Of a stretch of 64,000 bases of DNA, positions 7,822 to 16,196 are shown piece by piece. The stretch's first letter is position 1; each line of letters begins with the position of its first letter. The stretch is from Arthrobacter gandavensis (GTDB lineage: Bacteria > Actinomycetota > Actinomycetes > Actinomycetales > Micrococcaceae). The notes under the pieces were generated by a model, which was not told where the DNA came from, ran no database searches, and saw only the letters and a list, made by a program, of their open reading frames with translations. The position numbers and the translations under genes are program-made. The stretch spans positions 589,468-653,467 of the forward strand of contig NZ_JADKYW010000005.1 of NCBI RefSeq assembly GCF_015355785.1, read 5' to 3'.

Positions 7822-9057
7822 CTAGGTAAAGAGCCCCTCCCCCACGAATCCGCCCTCCGCTGCGCCCGGCGGAACGGCAAATACGGCCGATCCGATCGGC
7901 GTCGTCCATTCGTTGAGCAGGTCCAGCTTGTCCAGCCGCTGCTGGATCGGCACGAATTGACGGGCCACATCCGCCTGGTAGGCCACGAAGATCAGCCCGG
8001 CATTGGAGACGCCGCCGCCAGGTTCCGGAGCTGCGTCATAGTTGTAGCCGCGGCGGAAGATCCGCCGGCGCGGATCATCGGGCCGGGCACGCCGCATGTG
8101 GGCGTACTCCGGGATGACCTTGAAGCCCAGCCCTGTGACGGCGTCGAATTCCGGTTCGTCCCGTTCGGATTCACCGGTGAGCGGAGCCCCGTTGTCCAGC
8201 CGGCGGCCCACCGATTCTTCCCTGCCGCGGCGGTCGAGCTCGTCCCAGGTGTCCAGGTTCATGGCGATCCGCCGGACCACCATCGAGGTGCCGCCTTCCA
8301 GCCACGCCGGGATCTCTGCGTCTCCCCAGACCACCCGGTCGAATTCGGGGCTTCCGGGCAGCGCGTTCGCACTGCCGTCCACCTGCCCGAAATGGTTCCG
8401 CATGGTGGTGCCGGCTTTTTCGCTGCCGTAGGCGCGCCGGAAGCCCGGCTGCACCCAGCGCACGACGGCGAATGCCCGGCTGTCCTTGAGCAGCATCCGC
8501 TGGGCGTGGGCCAGCGTCATCGGATCGTCGGCGCACAGCTGGAGCACCAGGTCGCCGCCGCTCCAGCGCTCTTCCAGCCTGTCGACGCCGAAGGCGGGCA
8601 GCGGAGCCAGCCAGGCCGGGGTCTTTTCCGGGGCGGCGGCTGCCAGCAGCCCGGGCCCGAATCCGAAGGTCACCGTCAGCCGTGCCGGGTTCCGGGCCAG
8701 CTCCGGCTCGGTGTCTGCCAGCGCGGGTTCACCCTGGGTCAGCGCGGCGGCGTCATCGCTCAGCATCCGAAGCCAGGACCGGATGCGGTCCCGGCCAATG
8801 CCGTCGAGCAGGTCCAGGGCGACGAAAGCAGCGTATGCGCCGGGCTGCGTGGCTATCCCGGCCTGGTGCCGCCCGTAGAACGGAACCGTCCGGCGGCCGT
8901 TGCTGCCGGACTGATCCAAGCCCGTGCGTTCCAGCTCCGACCCACTGCTGCCGACCAGATGGCCGCCGGCAGCCGCAACCGCTCCCAGGCCCGCTGCGGC
9001 ACCGCCGAAGAGCAGCCGCCGCCGCTCCACTCCCCGAGGCGGGGTTTCAATGCCCAT
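7822..9057 (-). CDS. Tat-exported DyP-type heme peroxidase (EfeB-like)
   Basis: A 411-residue dye-decolorising peroxidase. The N terminus carries a twin-arginine signal (RRRLLFGGAAAGLGAVAAAGG), indicating export in folded form. The DyP signature GxxDG is present as GQVDGS, with the proximal heme histidine likely in EYAHMRRARPD and the distal arginine in RRIFRRGYNY. DyP/EfeB enzymes oxidise dyes, phenolics or porphyrins with peroxide, and some act in heme or ferrous iron uptake. It is the last gene of a four-gene set; its ATG overlaps the stop of the PCuAC lipoprotein gene (TGATG), so translation is coupled. The copper-chaperone neighbours suggest a cell-surface metal or redox role. No EfeU or EfeO gene is adjacent. 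Confidence 0.9.
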   Translation of the reverse strand: MGIETPPRGVERRRLLFGGAAAGLGAVAAAGGHLVGSSGSELERTGLDQSGSNGRRTVPFYGRHQAGIATQPGAYAAFVALDLLDGIGRDRIRSWLRMLSDDAAALTQGEPALADTEPELARNPARLTVTFGFGPGLLAAAAPEKTPAWLAPLPAFGVDRLEERWSGGDLVLQLCADDPMTLAHAQRMLLKDSRAFAVVRWVQPGFRRAYGSEKAGTTMRNHFGQVDGSANALPGSPEFDRVVWGDAEIPAWLEGGTSMVVRRIAMNLDTWDELDRRGREESVGRRLDNGAPLTGESERDEPEFDAVTGLGFKVIPEYAHMRRARPDDPRRRIFRRGYNYDAAPEPGGGVSNAGLIFVAYQADVARQFVPIQQRLDKLDLLNEWTTPIGSAVFAVPPGAAEGGFVGEGLFT

Positions 9058-9707
9058 CAGTGGTCCGCGGTTCCACGGGTTTCAATCCCGTGGGTTTCAG
9101 TCCCGTGGGTTTCAGTCCCGTGGGTTTCAGTCCCGTGGGTTTCAGTCCCGTGCGATTCGGATCCGTGCGATTCGGATCCGTGGCCCCCGGCGTCGTGGCC
9201 TTCACCGGATCCGTAACTTTCGTTTCCGCCGGCAAAGTCCTTGGCCACGGCGTCGACATCCAGTGTGGAGCCGTCAGCCAGCTCCAGGGTGATCGTCACG
9301 GTGTCTCCGGCGAGCAGTCCGTCCGTGAGGCCCATCAGCATCAGGTGGCTGGCTCCGGGCTCCAGGAGGTACCCGCTTCCGGCGGGGACAACGAACCCGC
9401 CTTCGATTTCGCGCATGACCATCGCGCCGGCGTCGTCCATTGCCACTTCATGCAGCTCCACCGCAGAGGCCGCGGATGAACTGGCGGAGACGACGGTGAG
9501 GTCCTCGTCGCCGGTGTTTTCGAGCGTGCCGAAGGCGCCGGTCATCCCGCCGGCTTCCGCGGCTTTGGCCCATGCTCCGGTCATGGACAGCGCGGCGGCG
9601 TCATCCGGGGCAGGGGCCGTTTCGGCAGCGGGGCTGGACGAGCCGCAGCCGGTGAGGGCTGCCGCGGAGACGGCGAGGACGGCTGCGGCAAGGGTGAACT
9701 TCTTCAT
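9057..9707 (-). CDS. PCuAC-type copper chaperone lipoprotein with His-rich repeat tail
   Basis: A 216-residue lipoprotein: signal peptide with lipobox LTGC (Cys at about 20), then a PCuAC/DUF461 domain. The copper motif is visible as H-x3-M...M...H-L-M: ELHEVAM, AMVMREI and ASHLMLMGL. Proteins of this family hand Cu(I) to the CuA site of cytochrome oxidase or to other periplasmic partners. The unusual part is the last ~40 residues: seven tandem His-Gly-Ser/Thr-Glu-Ser/Thr pentads plus one degenerate unit (RGTAD), preceded by GEGHDAGG, giving a metal-binding tail. Start at 9707 (MKKFTLAAA) gives a proper signal peptide; the longer frame to 9782 does not. It sits between copC and the DyP gene. 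Confidence 0.9.
   Translation of the reverse strand: MKKFTLAAAVLAVSAAALTGCGSSSPAAETAPAPDDAAALSMTGAWAKAAEAGGMTGAFGTLENTGDEDLTVVSASSSAASAVELHEVAMDDAGAMVMREIEGGFVVPAGSGYLLEPGASHLMLMGLTDGLLAGDTVTITLELADGSTLDVDAVAKDFAGGNESYGSGEGHDAGGHGSESHGSESHGTETHGTETHGTETHGTETHGIETRGTADH
9063..9182 (-). repeat. 15-bp tandem repeat encoding H-G-(S/T)-E-(S/T) pentads
   Basis: Eight in-frame 15-base units at the 3' end of the PCuAC gene. On the coding strand two read CACGGATCCGAATCG, four read CACGGGACTGAAACC, one encodes HGIET and the last is degenerate (RGTAD). The four identical central units suggest recent expansion by slippage, so copy number may vary between strains. It is coding and has no spacers. Confidence 0.95.
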
Positions 9708-9839
9708 GGTTTTCGGTACTCCAAAGGTACGGTCCGCGCTGTTGGGCGCGGGAAAGGGAAGGTGCGCACCGCGCCGGAGCACGGCCGCAGGAAGTGCCGC
9801 GGAAAAGCGGCGGTGTTGGTAAGGCGCCGGTTCCGCCGG

Positions 9840-10457
9840 TTAGGCGCTGGTGCCGCGGCGCTTCCTCGTCAGCGTGACGATCACGTACACCAGCACGGCA
9901 ACAACGACGACGCCGGCCGCGGTGAGGACCCAGCCCATGGGGCCGAACGAGGTCCCGTCGGACGCGGTGGCTGCCTCAGGCGACGCGGTTTCGGCGGCGG
10001 CGGCTTCGCTGGCTGCCGGGCTCGCGGCTGCAGTTTCCGGAGCGGCGGTTTCCGCGCCTTCGGATGCGTTCACGGTGAAGCTGAAGGTGCCGGTGATCGG
10101 GTGCCCGTCGCTGGAGACAGCACGCCAATTGACGTTGTAGTCCCCGGCATCCAGGGCGGGGACGGCCAGGGTCAGGGTCTCGCGCGTGAGCACCGGTTCG
10201 GACTCGGCCACGTTGTTCCCGGCGGAGTCTTCGACGATGACCTGGTTGCCCAGGTCCATGAGCTCGGAGCTGAAGACCAGTTCGATCTCGGAGGGAGCGG
10301 CGTCCAGGACGGCACCGTCGGCCGGGTTGGAGGACACAAGTTCATCGTGCGCGTGTGCCGGTGCTGCGAGGAAGAGGACCGCCGCGAAGGCGGCGAGGAG
10401 AGCTGCGGCAAGGAGCGAGGCGCGCGTACGGGCCTGGCGGTAGAAAGTGGTAGGCAT
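9840..10457 (-). CDS. copC: CopC-domain copper-binding membrane-anchored protein
   Basis: A 205-residue exported protein: basic N terminus and hydrophobic core (residues ~13-33, ending AAPAHAH), then a CopC domain of about 95 residues, an Ala/Glu/Pro/Thr-rich linker, one membrane segment (GPMGWVLTAAGVVVVAVLVYVIV) and a basic cytoplasmic tail (TRKRRG). Cleavage after AHA would give a mature protein starting HDELV, the N-terminal His that forms the CopC copper site together with the later SSDGHP motif; both are seen here. The upstream extension to 10718 has no family similarity. CopC proteins bind Cu(II) outside the membrane. It lies between the His-rich membrane protein and PCuAC genes. Confidence 0.9.
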   Translation of the reverse strand: MPTTFYRQARTRASLLAAALLAAFAAVLFLAAPAHAHDELVSSNPADGAVLDAAPSEIELVFSSELMDLGNQVIVEDSAGNNVAESEPVLTRETLTLAVPALDAGDYNVNWRAVSSDGHPITGTFSFTVNASEGAETAAPETAAASPAASEAAAAETASPEAATASDGTSFGPMGWVLTAAGVVVVAVLVYVIVTLTRKRRGTSA

Positions 10458-10512
10458 GACTGCTTTCCGTTCCGGGAAGGAACTGGGATTCGTGTGGGTG
10501 CGCGGAGTGCGC

Positions 10513-11115
10513 CTAGCTGGACACGAATGCAGCAGGTGGGCCCCGGTGACGGAACGCCAGGAGGGGAATGCCGAGGTTCCGCAGTCCAAGGGGGCGCACG
10601 GCCAGGACGGAAGCAATGGCGCGGGGAAGATGCGCGGGACGGAAGAACGGCAGCAGCGCGCCGGGCCGGACGCCAAGGGCCTCGATGAGGCGGATGAGCG
10701 TCCGCTCGCCGTGGGCAAGAATCCACACCGTGGCCACGGCAGCCAAGGCGTGGCTGAGCCACATCAGGAGACCGTGGGCCGGGGCCGTCACTGCGGCCGT
10801 TCCGGTCCCAGCCAGTGAGTGGCCTGCGTGGTGGGCGTGGGCGGAACCTGCGCCCACGGCGGCCGGGGCGGAGCCGAAGCTGAAGATGAGATGGAACAGG
10901 CCCTGGCTGAGCACCACGGCGGTGCTGAGCCTGGGGAGGGAAAGTCCGCGGCCTGCGAGCAGGCAGCTGACCATGCCGGAGACTGCGAGGCAGAAGAGGA
11001 CGAGGGCCGGTGCGGGAGCTGCCCCGCCGCCAAGCACGTGCGACGCAGCAGCGACGGCCGTGGCCGCGAATGCTCCGGCCCAGCCGCGCACCAAGCGTGC
11101 GGCACGCGCTGTCAT
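10513..11115 (-). CDS. Integral membrane protein with His-rich loop, copper-cluster associated
   Basis: A 200-residue protein with about four hydrophobic segments (around 13-27, 36-55, 65-80 and 115-135) and a C-terminal part that is amphipathic or membrane-associated. A loop after the third segment reads AHAHHAGH, a plausible external metal-binding stretch. I do not recognise a named family, but it is the first gene of the set leading into copC, PCuAC and the DyP peroxidase, about 55 bases from copC. A part in copper handling is inferred from that context and the histidines. Confidence 0.7.
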   Translation of the reverse strand: MTARAARLVRGWAGAFAATAVAAASHVLGGGAAPAPALVLFCLAVSGMVSCLLAGRGLSLPRLSTAVVLSQGLFHLIFSFGSAPAAVGAGSAHAHHAGHSLAGTGTAAVTAPAHGLLMWLSHALAAVATVWILAHGERTLIRLIEALGVRPGALLPFFRPAHLPRAIASVLAVRPLGLRNLGIPLLAFRHRGPPAAFVSS

Positions 11116-11203
11116 CGGTCCTCCTCAGGCACCGTGTACCGGGCGGGATCGCAACCGGCCCTGTAATTCTCGCAAAGTTTCGACGCCGTGTCGAATATCC
11201 ACT

Positions 11204-11280
11204 CCCCGTCACCGTCGAGATAGCAGAAACTGCACGTTACAGGGCTGTATCGTGCAGTTTCTGCTATCTCGATGACGGGG
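11204..11280. repeat. Dispersed long palindrome, copy 2 (with outer stem)
   Basis: The core is 11215-11272: 28-base arms (TCGAGATAGCAGAAACTGCA followed by CGTTACAG) with a GG loop and one mismatch. An outer stem CCCCGTCA (11204-11211) / TGACGGGG (11273-11280) extends it, leaving only CCG bulged on the left. It begins right after the paaG stop and lies 89 bases before the next gene. Compared with copies 1 and 3 it has AGCAG/CTGCT in place of GACAG/CTGTC, changed on both arms. Confidence 0.92.
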
Positions 11281-11283
11281 ACG

Positions 11284-12078
11284 CTAGCCCTTGAACACCG
11301 GCTTGCGCTTTTCCTTGAAGGCGGCGAAGCCTTCGGCGTAGTCCCCGGTGCCACACAGCACGCCCTGCGCCTTGTTCTCGTCTTCGACCGAATCCCACAG
11401 GCCCAGGCGGGCCTCGCGGATCTGCGCAACGAGTTCCTTGGACGCGCGGAACGCACCGGTGGCGCCGGAGGCAACGCGGGCAACAGTGGCACGGGTGCTG
11501 TCCAGCAGCTCATCGGCCGGGAAGACCCGGCTGAACAGGCCCGCAGCCACGGCTTCCGTGCCGCTCATCAGGTCCGCCGTGTAAATCAGGTCCAGGGTGC
11601 GGTGTGCACCCAGCCGTTCGGTGAAGAGCCAGTGCCCGCCCGAATCCAGGGTTGCCCCCAGGTTCGCGAACGGCGAGCCGATCTTCGCATTGTCCGCCAC
11701 GTAGACGACATCCGTGGCCACCAGCAGGCCCAGCCCGACGCCGAGGCAGGCGCCCTGCGCTGCGGCGAAGGTGGGTGCCTTGAAGGCTGCCATCTTCTTC
11801 AGCAGCGGGGTTACCAGGTCCCCCAGATAGGCGTACGCGTCGTCATCGGCCGGCACGACGCCGGAGATGTCGCGTCCGGCGCAGAAGGCCCGGCCTTCCC
11901 CGCGCAGCAGGAGGGCCCGCACCCCGGCGGCAGCGGCGTCGTCGTAGGCCCTGGAGAGGTCCGCGAGGGCCTGTTCATCCAGCGAGTTGAGCTTCTGCGG
12001 GGCATTGAGGACAACCTCGGCAACGCCGTCGGCAATACTGAGTTCAACCATGGATTTCGGCTGGTTCTGCTCGTTCAT
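11284..12078 (-). CDS. paaG: Enoyl-CoA hydratase/isomerase family, probable PaaG
   Basis: A 264-residue crotonase-fold enzyme. Crotonase features are GEGRAFCAGRDISG (oxyanion hole region), AAQGACLGVGLGL (second oxyanion glycine), and LGATLDSGG, where an Asp replaces the general-base Glu of true hydratases, as in ring isomerases. PaaG converts ring-1,2-epoxyphenylacetyl-CoA to the oxepin and also isomerises a later dehydroadipyl-CoA intermediate. It lies 14 bases after paaE, at the end of the paaABCDE operon, which supports PaaG over the PaaF role taken by the separate gene near 31.7 kb. The exact step is inferred. Confidence 0.8.
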   Translation of the reverse strand: MNEQNQPKSMVELSIADGVAEVVLNAPQKLNSLDEQALADLSRAYDDAAAAGVRALLLRGEGRAFCAGRDISGVVPADDDAYAYLGDLVTPLLKKMAAFKAPTFAAAQGACLGVGLGLLVATDVVYVADNAKIGSPFANLGATLDSGGHWLFTERLGAHRTLDLIYTADLMSGTEAVAAGLFSRVFPADELLDSTRATVARVASGATGAFRASKELVAQIREARLGLWDSVEDENKAQGVLCGTGDYAEGFAAFKEKRKPVFKG

Positions 12079-12092
12079 CGGTGGCTTCGCTC

Positions 12093-13253
12093 CTAAGCGT
12101 CGTAGTCGACAGTGACTTCGGGACTGGTGGGGCGGCTCTGGCAGGTCAGGATGTAACCCTTTTCGATTTCATCCGGTTCCAGCGCGTAGTTTTCTTCCAT
12201 TTCCACGGTGCCGGAGACAACCTTGGCGCGGCAGGTGCCGCAGACACCGCCGGCGCAGGCGAACGGAACATCCGGGCGGACGCGAAGCGCGGCGTTCAGG
12301 ATCGATTCGCGGGCGTGGGTGGGGCTGGCAACCTTGCCCTGCAGCCCGTCCAGCCGGAAGCTGATCTCGAAGTTGTCCGCCGACGGGTCCACCTGGACCG
12401 GGCGGCCGATCTGGCCTTCGGGCTTTCCGGGCTGGCCCGTGGTGAAGAGTTCGAAGCGGACCTTCTCCGACTCGACTCCGCGCTCGGCCAGGGTGTCCCG
12501 GCACAGCTGCACGAGTTCGAACGGACCGCAGAGGAACCACTCGTCTACGTCGCGTGTGGGCAGCACGGACTCGATGAGCGCGGAGAGCTTCTCCGCGTCG
12601 ATGCGGCCGGTGAGCAGCGGGGAAATGCGCTGTTCCCGGGAAAGCACGTGATGGACGGCGAAGCGGGCGGGGTACTTGTCCTTTAGGTCTGCCAGTTCCT
12701 CCAGGAACATCACGTCCATGGCAGCCTTGTTGGCGTAGACCAGATCAAAGCGGACGTTCTCCGACGCTGCGAGGACGGTGCGGGCAATCGAAATCACCGG
12801 GGTGATGCCGGAGCCGGCGGCGACGGCGACGAACACGTTCTCATCGGTGACGTCGATGTCTTCGGGGTGGTTCAGCGCCGTCATGGGGTGCTTGGAGATG
12901 AACCCGCCGGTGGGGCTCATGACGTCCAGGACATCTCCTGCCTTGAGGCTTTCGTTGGCCCAGGTGGAGAACCTGCCGCCGAGGTCCCGCTTGATGGCCA
13001 CCCGGATCTCTCCTGGCCGGGGCTCGGCGCAGATGGAGTAGCTGCGGCGGATCTCCGTCCCGTCCAGGGTGGTGCGCAGGGCGACGTACTGGCCGGGCAG
13101 GTAGTCGAAGGAACCGGCCAGCTCTTCGGGAACCGCGAAGGTGACTTCGATGGCGTCTTCGGTGAGCCGGCGGACAGCACTGACCGTCAGCGGGTGGAAG
13201 GCGGTGCGGCGCGAGGCGGGAGCTGCGCCTGCCTCGGTGGTGGAGGTTGTCAT
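12093..13253 (-). CDS. paaE: Phenylacetyl-CoA epoxidase reductase subunit PaaE
   Basis: A 386-residue flavin/iron-sulfur reductase. Order: FAD-binding domain (RSYSIC at about 85-90), NAD(P)-binding domain (AAGSGITPVIS), and a C-terminal plant-type 2Fe-2S domain with CAGGVCGTCRAK and a distant fourth Cys in ILTCQSRP. It moves electrons from NADPH to the diiron centre of PaaA. The final residues resemble the E. coli PaaE layout (reductase first, ferredoxin last). It follows paaD with two bases between stop and start and precedes paaG. Confidence 0.95.
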   Translation of the reverse strand: MTTSTTEAGAAPASRRTAFHPLTVSAVRRLTEDAIEVTFAVPEELAGSFDYLPGQYVALRTTLDGTEIRRSYSICAEPRPGEIRVAIKRDLGGRFSTWANESLKAGDVLDVMSPTGGFISKHPMTALNHPEDIDVTDENVFVAVAAGSGITPVISIARTVLAASENVRFDLVYANKAAMDVMFLEELADLKDKYPARFAVHHVLSREQRISPLLTGRIDAEKLSALIESVLPTRDVDEWFLCGPFELVQLCRDTLAERGVESEKVRFELFTTGQPGKPEGQIGRPVQVDPSADNFEISFRLDGLQGKVASPTHARESILNAALRVRPDVPFACAGGVCGTCRAKVVSGTVEMEENYALEPDEIEKGYILTCQSRPTSPEVTVDYDA

Positions 13254-13255
13254 GG

Positions 13256-13801
13256 TTAGAGCACCTTGAAGTAGTCGAAGGGTTCCTGGCAGTCGCGGCA
13301 GACGTACAGCGCCTTGCAGGAAGTAGAGCCAAAGCGTGTCATTTCACGCGTGTTGAGTGAGGAGCACTGGGGACACTTGACGCTCAGGCCAAGCCGCACG
13401 GGTCCGGCAGCGGCCCGGCCGGTGGGCGGGGCAATGCCGTACTCGTTGAGCTTGGCCTTGCCGGATTCGCTCATCCAGTCCGTGGTCCAGGCCGGCGCCA
13501 GGACCAGGTCCACCTGGACCGGGCCGTAGCCGGCGGCGCGGAGCGCGGCGGTGACGTCGTCGCGGATCGCGTCCATGGCGGGGCAGCCGGAGTAGGTGGG
13601 GGTGATGGCCACCCGCACCGAGTTATCCGGCTGCACCTGAACGGCCCGCAGGACACCCAGGTCCTCGATGGTCAGGACCGGAATCTCCGGGTCGCAGACT
13701 GTCGCCGCTGCATCCCACGCTGCCGCTGATGCGGGGTCCGCGGGACGCAGCTGCGTACTGGCTGCGGCGTCGACGGCGGGTGCTGCCTCAGTCTCGTTCA
13801 C
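13256..13801 (-). CDS. paaD: Phenylacetyl-CoA epoxidase assembly protein PaaD
   Basis: A 181-residue protein with a MIP18/DUF59 domain (VCDPEIPVLTIEDLGVLRAV, then TYSGCPAMDAI with the conserved Cys) followed by a C-terminal zinc-ribbon-like module with CPQCSS and CRDCQEP. PaaD family proteins help mature metal centres of the PaaABCE epoxidase and are not part of the catalytic core. It lies five bases downstream of paaC and two bases upstream of paaE. Confidence 0.93.
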   Translation of the reverse strand: MNETEAAPAVDAAASTQLRPADPASAAAWDAAATVCDPEIPVLTIEDLGVLRAVQVQPDNSVRVAITPTYSGCPAMDAIRDDVTAALRAAGYGPVQVDLVLAPAWTTDWMSESGKAKLNEYGIAPPTGRAAAGPVRLGLSVKCPQCSSLNTREMTRFGSTSCKALYVCRDCQEPFDYFKVL

Positions 13802-13806
13802 AGCTG

Positions 13807-14625
13807 TTACCAGGTTGCGCCGGGGTGCTGGCGGGCCAGGACCTGAAGCTCAGCCAGGATGTAACCAAGGTACTCGCTGTGTTCACCGCGGCGTCCGCCG
13901 CCCGGTGCAGGCTGCACCTCGGGGACTTCGAGCTCGGCCTCAGCCAGCACCGCGCCGACCTTCTCGTCGAAGGCTGCACGGAGTGTGGAGGGTGCGACGG
14001 CGATGCCGTCGAGGGAGCGGACCAGGTCATCATCCTCGAACAGCTCTCCCACGTACGGCCAGGTAAGTTCGAGCGCGCGGATCATGCGGGTGCGTGATTC
14101 CTCGGTTCCCTGTCCCAGGCGCAGCACCCACTGGGCACTGTGGTCCCGGTGGTAGTCGACTTCCTTGACGGCCTTGGCTGCAATGGCGGCCAGGGTCTCG
14201 TCCTTGGAGGAGAGCATGGCGGTGTAGAGCTCGTACTGGAAGAAGGAGACCACCAGCTGCCGGGCGATCGTCTTGGCGAAGTCACCGTTTTCCTGCTCCA
14301 CAATGTGCGCGGAACGGTATTCTTCTTCGCCGCGCCAGTAGGCGAGGTCGTCCTCGGTCTTGTCCCAGGCGGTGCCCGCATAGGTGAGGAAGGACCGGGC
14401 GTGGCCGAGCAGGTCCAGGGCGATGTTGGAGAGGGCAATGTCCTCTTCAAGTTCAGGAGCCCGGGCAACCCACCAACCCAGGCGCTGGGCCAGGATCAGT
14501 GCGTCGTCGCCGAGGCGCAGCGCGTACTCCGCGACGGCTTCGGGGGCCTTGGCGTTCGACGCGGCGATATCCTCCGGCCGGAGGGCGTTGCCCGGGGTAA
14601 TCCGGGTGGCGCTGTCCGTACTCAC
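13807..14625 (-). CDS. paaC: Phenylacetyl-CoA epoxidase structural subunit PaaC
   Basis: A 272-residue ferritin-like four-helix-bundle protein. The segment SNIALDLLGHARSFLTYAG and the following acidic YWRGEEEYRSAH are typical of PaaC, which pairs with PaaA in the epoxidase but has lost the catalytic diiron role. The GTG start overlaps the paaB stop as GTGA. The protein carries an N-terminal extension of about 30 residues before the helical core. Confidence 0.94.
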   Translation of the reverse strand: MSTDSATRITPGNALRPEDIAASNAKAPEAVAEYALRLGDDALILAQRLGWWVARAPELEEDIALSNIALDLLGHARSFLTYAGTAWDKTEDDLAYWRGEEEYRSAHIVEQENGDFAKTIARQLVVSFFQYELYTAMLSSKDETLAAIAAKAVKEVDYHRDHSAQWVLRLGQGTEESRTRMIRALELTWPYVGELFEDDDLVRSLDGIAVAPSTLRAAFDEKVGAVLAEAELEVPEVQPAPGGGRRGEHSEYLGYILAELQVLARQHPGATW

Positions 14626-14984
14626 AGGTGCTTCACCCCTTCAGACTTGCGGTAGTACGTTGCGTGCCGGTAGTCCTTGCCCTGCGGGGACTCGAAGAAC
14701 TGGCCCTTGGCGTCAGGATCACTGGAGATGATGGCCTCGGCCGGAACCACCCAGAGGGAAACTCCCTCGTTGCGGCGGGTGTAGAGGTCGCGTGCGTTGC
14801 GCAGCGCCATGTCGGCGTCGGGCGCGTGCAGCGAACCGGCGTGGACGTGGGAGAGGCCGCGGGAGGAACGGACAAACACTTCCCAGAGCGGCCAGGCCGC
14901 GTTGACGCCCGTGTCAGGCTCCACCGAACCGGACGTCGCCTCCGTCTTGGTGCCGTCGTCGCCCGTTGTCGAACCGGAAACCAT
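14622..14984 (-). CDS. paaB: Phenylacetyl-CoA epoxidase subunit PaaB
   Basis: A 120-residue subunit. The core WPLWEVFVRSSRGLSHVHAG through ARDLYTRRNEGVSLWVVPA is the PaaB family signature; PaaB bridges PaaAC heterodimers in the assembled epoxidase. An acidic N-terminal extension of about 28 residues precedes it. The start at 14984 is two bases after the paaA stop (TAAGCATG); the much longer frame to 15161 lies inside paaA and is a shadow. Confidence 0.94.
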   Translation of the reverse strand: MVSGSTTGDDGTKTEATSGSVEPDTGVNAAWPLWEVFVRSSRGLSHVHAGSLHAPDADMALRNARDLYTRRNEGVSLWVVPAEAIISSDPDAKGQFFESPQGKDYRHATYYRKSEGVKHL

Positions 14985-14986
14985 GC

Positions 14987-15970
14987 TTATGCCACCTCTG
15001 TCTTTCGTGCCTGCTTTGCCGCATAGGCGGCCGCTGCTTCGCGCACCCAGGCGCCGTCTTCGTGTGCTTCGCGGCGGCGGGCCAGCCGCTGCGAGTTGCA
15101 CGGACCGCGTCCTGCGAGGACTTCTTTGAACTCGTTCCAGTCCAGCGGGCCGTGCTCCCATTTGCCGGTCTCTTCGTTGAACCGGATCTGGTCATCGGGG
15201 AGGGTCAGGCCAAGGACCTTGACCTGCTCGTAGATCATGCCGACGAAGCGCTGGCGCAGTTCGTCGTTGGAGAAGCGCTTGATGTTCCACGCCATGGACT
15301 GGCGGGAGTTGGGGGAATCGTCATCCGGCGGGCCGAACATCATCAGGGCCGGGGCGTACCAGCGGTTGATGGCGTCCTGGGCCATCTGCTTCTGCGCCTC
15401 GGTGCCGTTGGCCAGCTCAAGCAGGATCTCGAACCCCTGGCGCTGGTGGAAGGACTCTTCCTTGCAGATGCGGACCATTGCCCGGCCGTACGGGCCGTAG
15501 GAGGCACGACACAGCGGGACCTGGTTGCAGATGGCCGCGCCGTCAACGAGCCAGCCGATGGCACCCATGTCCGCCCAGCTGCGGGTGGGGTAGTTGAAGA
15601 TGCTGGAGTAGCGCGCCTTGCCGGCGATCAGGTCTTCAGTCATCTTGTCCCGCGGCGTCCCGAGCGTCTCGGCGGCGGAGTAGAGGTACAGGCCGTGGCC
15701 CGCTTCGTCCTGGACCTTCGCCAGCAGGATGGCCTTGCGCTTCAGTGAGGGGGCGCGGGTGATCCAGTTGGCTTCGGGCTGCATGCCGATGATCTCGGAG
15801 TGCGCGTGCTGGGAAACCTGGCGGACCAGGGTCTTCCGGTAACCTTCCGGCATCCAGTCACGCGGTTCGATCCGCGAATCGTCGGCGATGACCGCATCGA
15901 ATGCTGCCTGTCCGGCTGCGTCGTCATCCTGCTGGGCCGGGACTGCGTACAACTCTGTCTGCGTAGCCAT
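14987..15970 (-). CDS. paaA: Phenylacetyl-CoA epoxidase catalytic subunit PaaA
   Basis: A 327-residue diiron monooxygenase subunit. The iron ligands are in [10 protein letters not shown] (E-x2-H) and [11 protein letters not shown] (E-E-x2-H); [13 protein letters not shown] supplies an earlier conserved Glu. PaaA inserts one oxygen atom across C1-C2 of the phenylacetyl-CoA ring. The C-terminal [18 protein letters not shown] is strongly family-like. The start at 15970 has AGGTGAC upstream; the longer frame to 16723 is a shadow of the divergent membrane-protein gene. First gene of paaABCDE-G, with a PaaR-like operator 63-84 bases upstream. Confidence 0.96.
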   Translation of the reverse strand: MATQTELYAVPAQQDDDAAGQAAFDAVIADDSRIEPRDWMPEGYRKTLVRQVSQHAHSEIIGMQPEANWITRAPSLKRKAILLAKVQDEAGHGLYLYSAAETLGTPRDKMTEDLIAGKARYSSIFNYPTRSWADMGAIGWLVDGAAICNQVPLCRASYGPYGRAMVRICKEESFHQRQGFEILLELANGTEAQKQMAQDAINRWYAPALMMFGPPDDDSPNSRQSMAWNIKRFSNDELRQRFVGMIYEQVKVLGLTLPDDQIRFNEETGKWEHGPLDWNEFKEVLAGRGPCNSQRLARRREAHEDGAWVREAAAAYAAKQARKTEVA

Positions 15971-16032
15971 AGATGTCACCTCACTGTTTTCCACGGGGCC
16001 GCGGACAGCTCCGCGGAAGTCGTTCGGCCAAT

Positions 16033-16054
16033 AATTACCGACCGTTCGTTCAGG
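16033..16054. promoter_or_regulatory. PaaR-like operator upstream of paaA
   Basis: AATTACCGACCGTTCGTTCAGG fits the pattern ACTnACCGnnCGnnCGGTnAGT, which I recall for the TetR-family repressor PaaR of Corynebacterium glutamicum, at 12 of 16 fixed bases, including the left half-site ACCG and both central CG steps. It lies in the divergent space between paaA and a membrane-protein gene. Binding is inferred. Confidence 0.7.
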
Positions 16055-16196
16055 ATATGCGTGTGAGCGATCGCACGTCAAGGTGGATTCAGTTTTCCAC
16101 GCTGTTGACGCCGCGGCACGGAGGTGCCCTTGGAAGCGGGGTGCCCGGCCAGCGGCTACCTTTGATCTATCAGCCAAGGCAAGGAGGAAGCAGAGC

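Noticed and set aside
9063-9182. Tandem short repeats that could suggest a CRISPR or a mobile repeat
   Set aside because: The units are contiguous 15-mers in frame within the PCuAC gene and have no spacers; they encode a protein tail.
11112-11513. A 133-residue minus-strand frame running through palindrome copy 2 (similar frames occur at 11010-11294 and 55218-55469)
   Set aside because: The shared peptide EIAETAR...C.FCYLD is simply the palindrome translated; these frames overlap real genes and should not be taken as a protein family.
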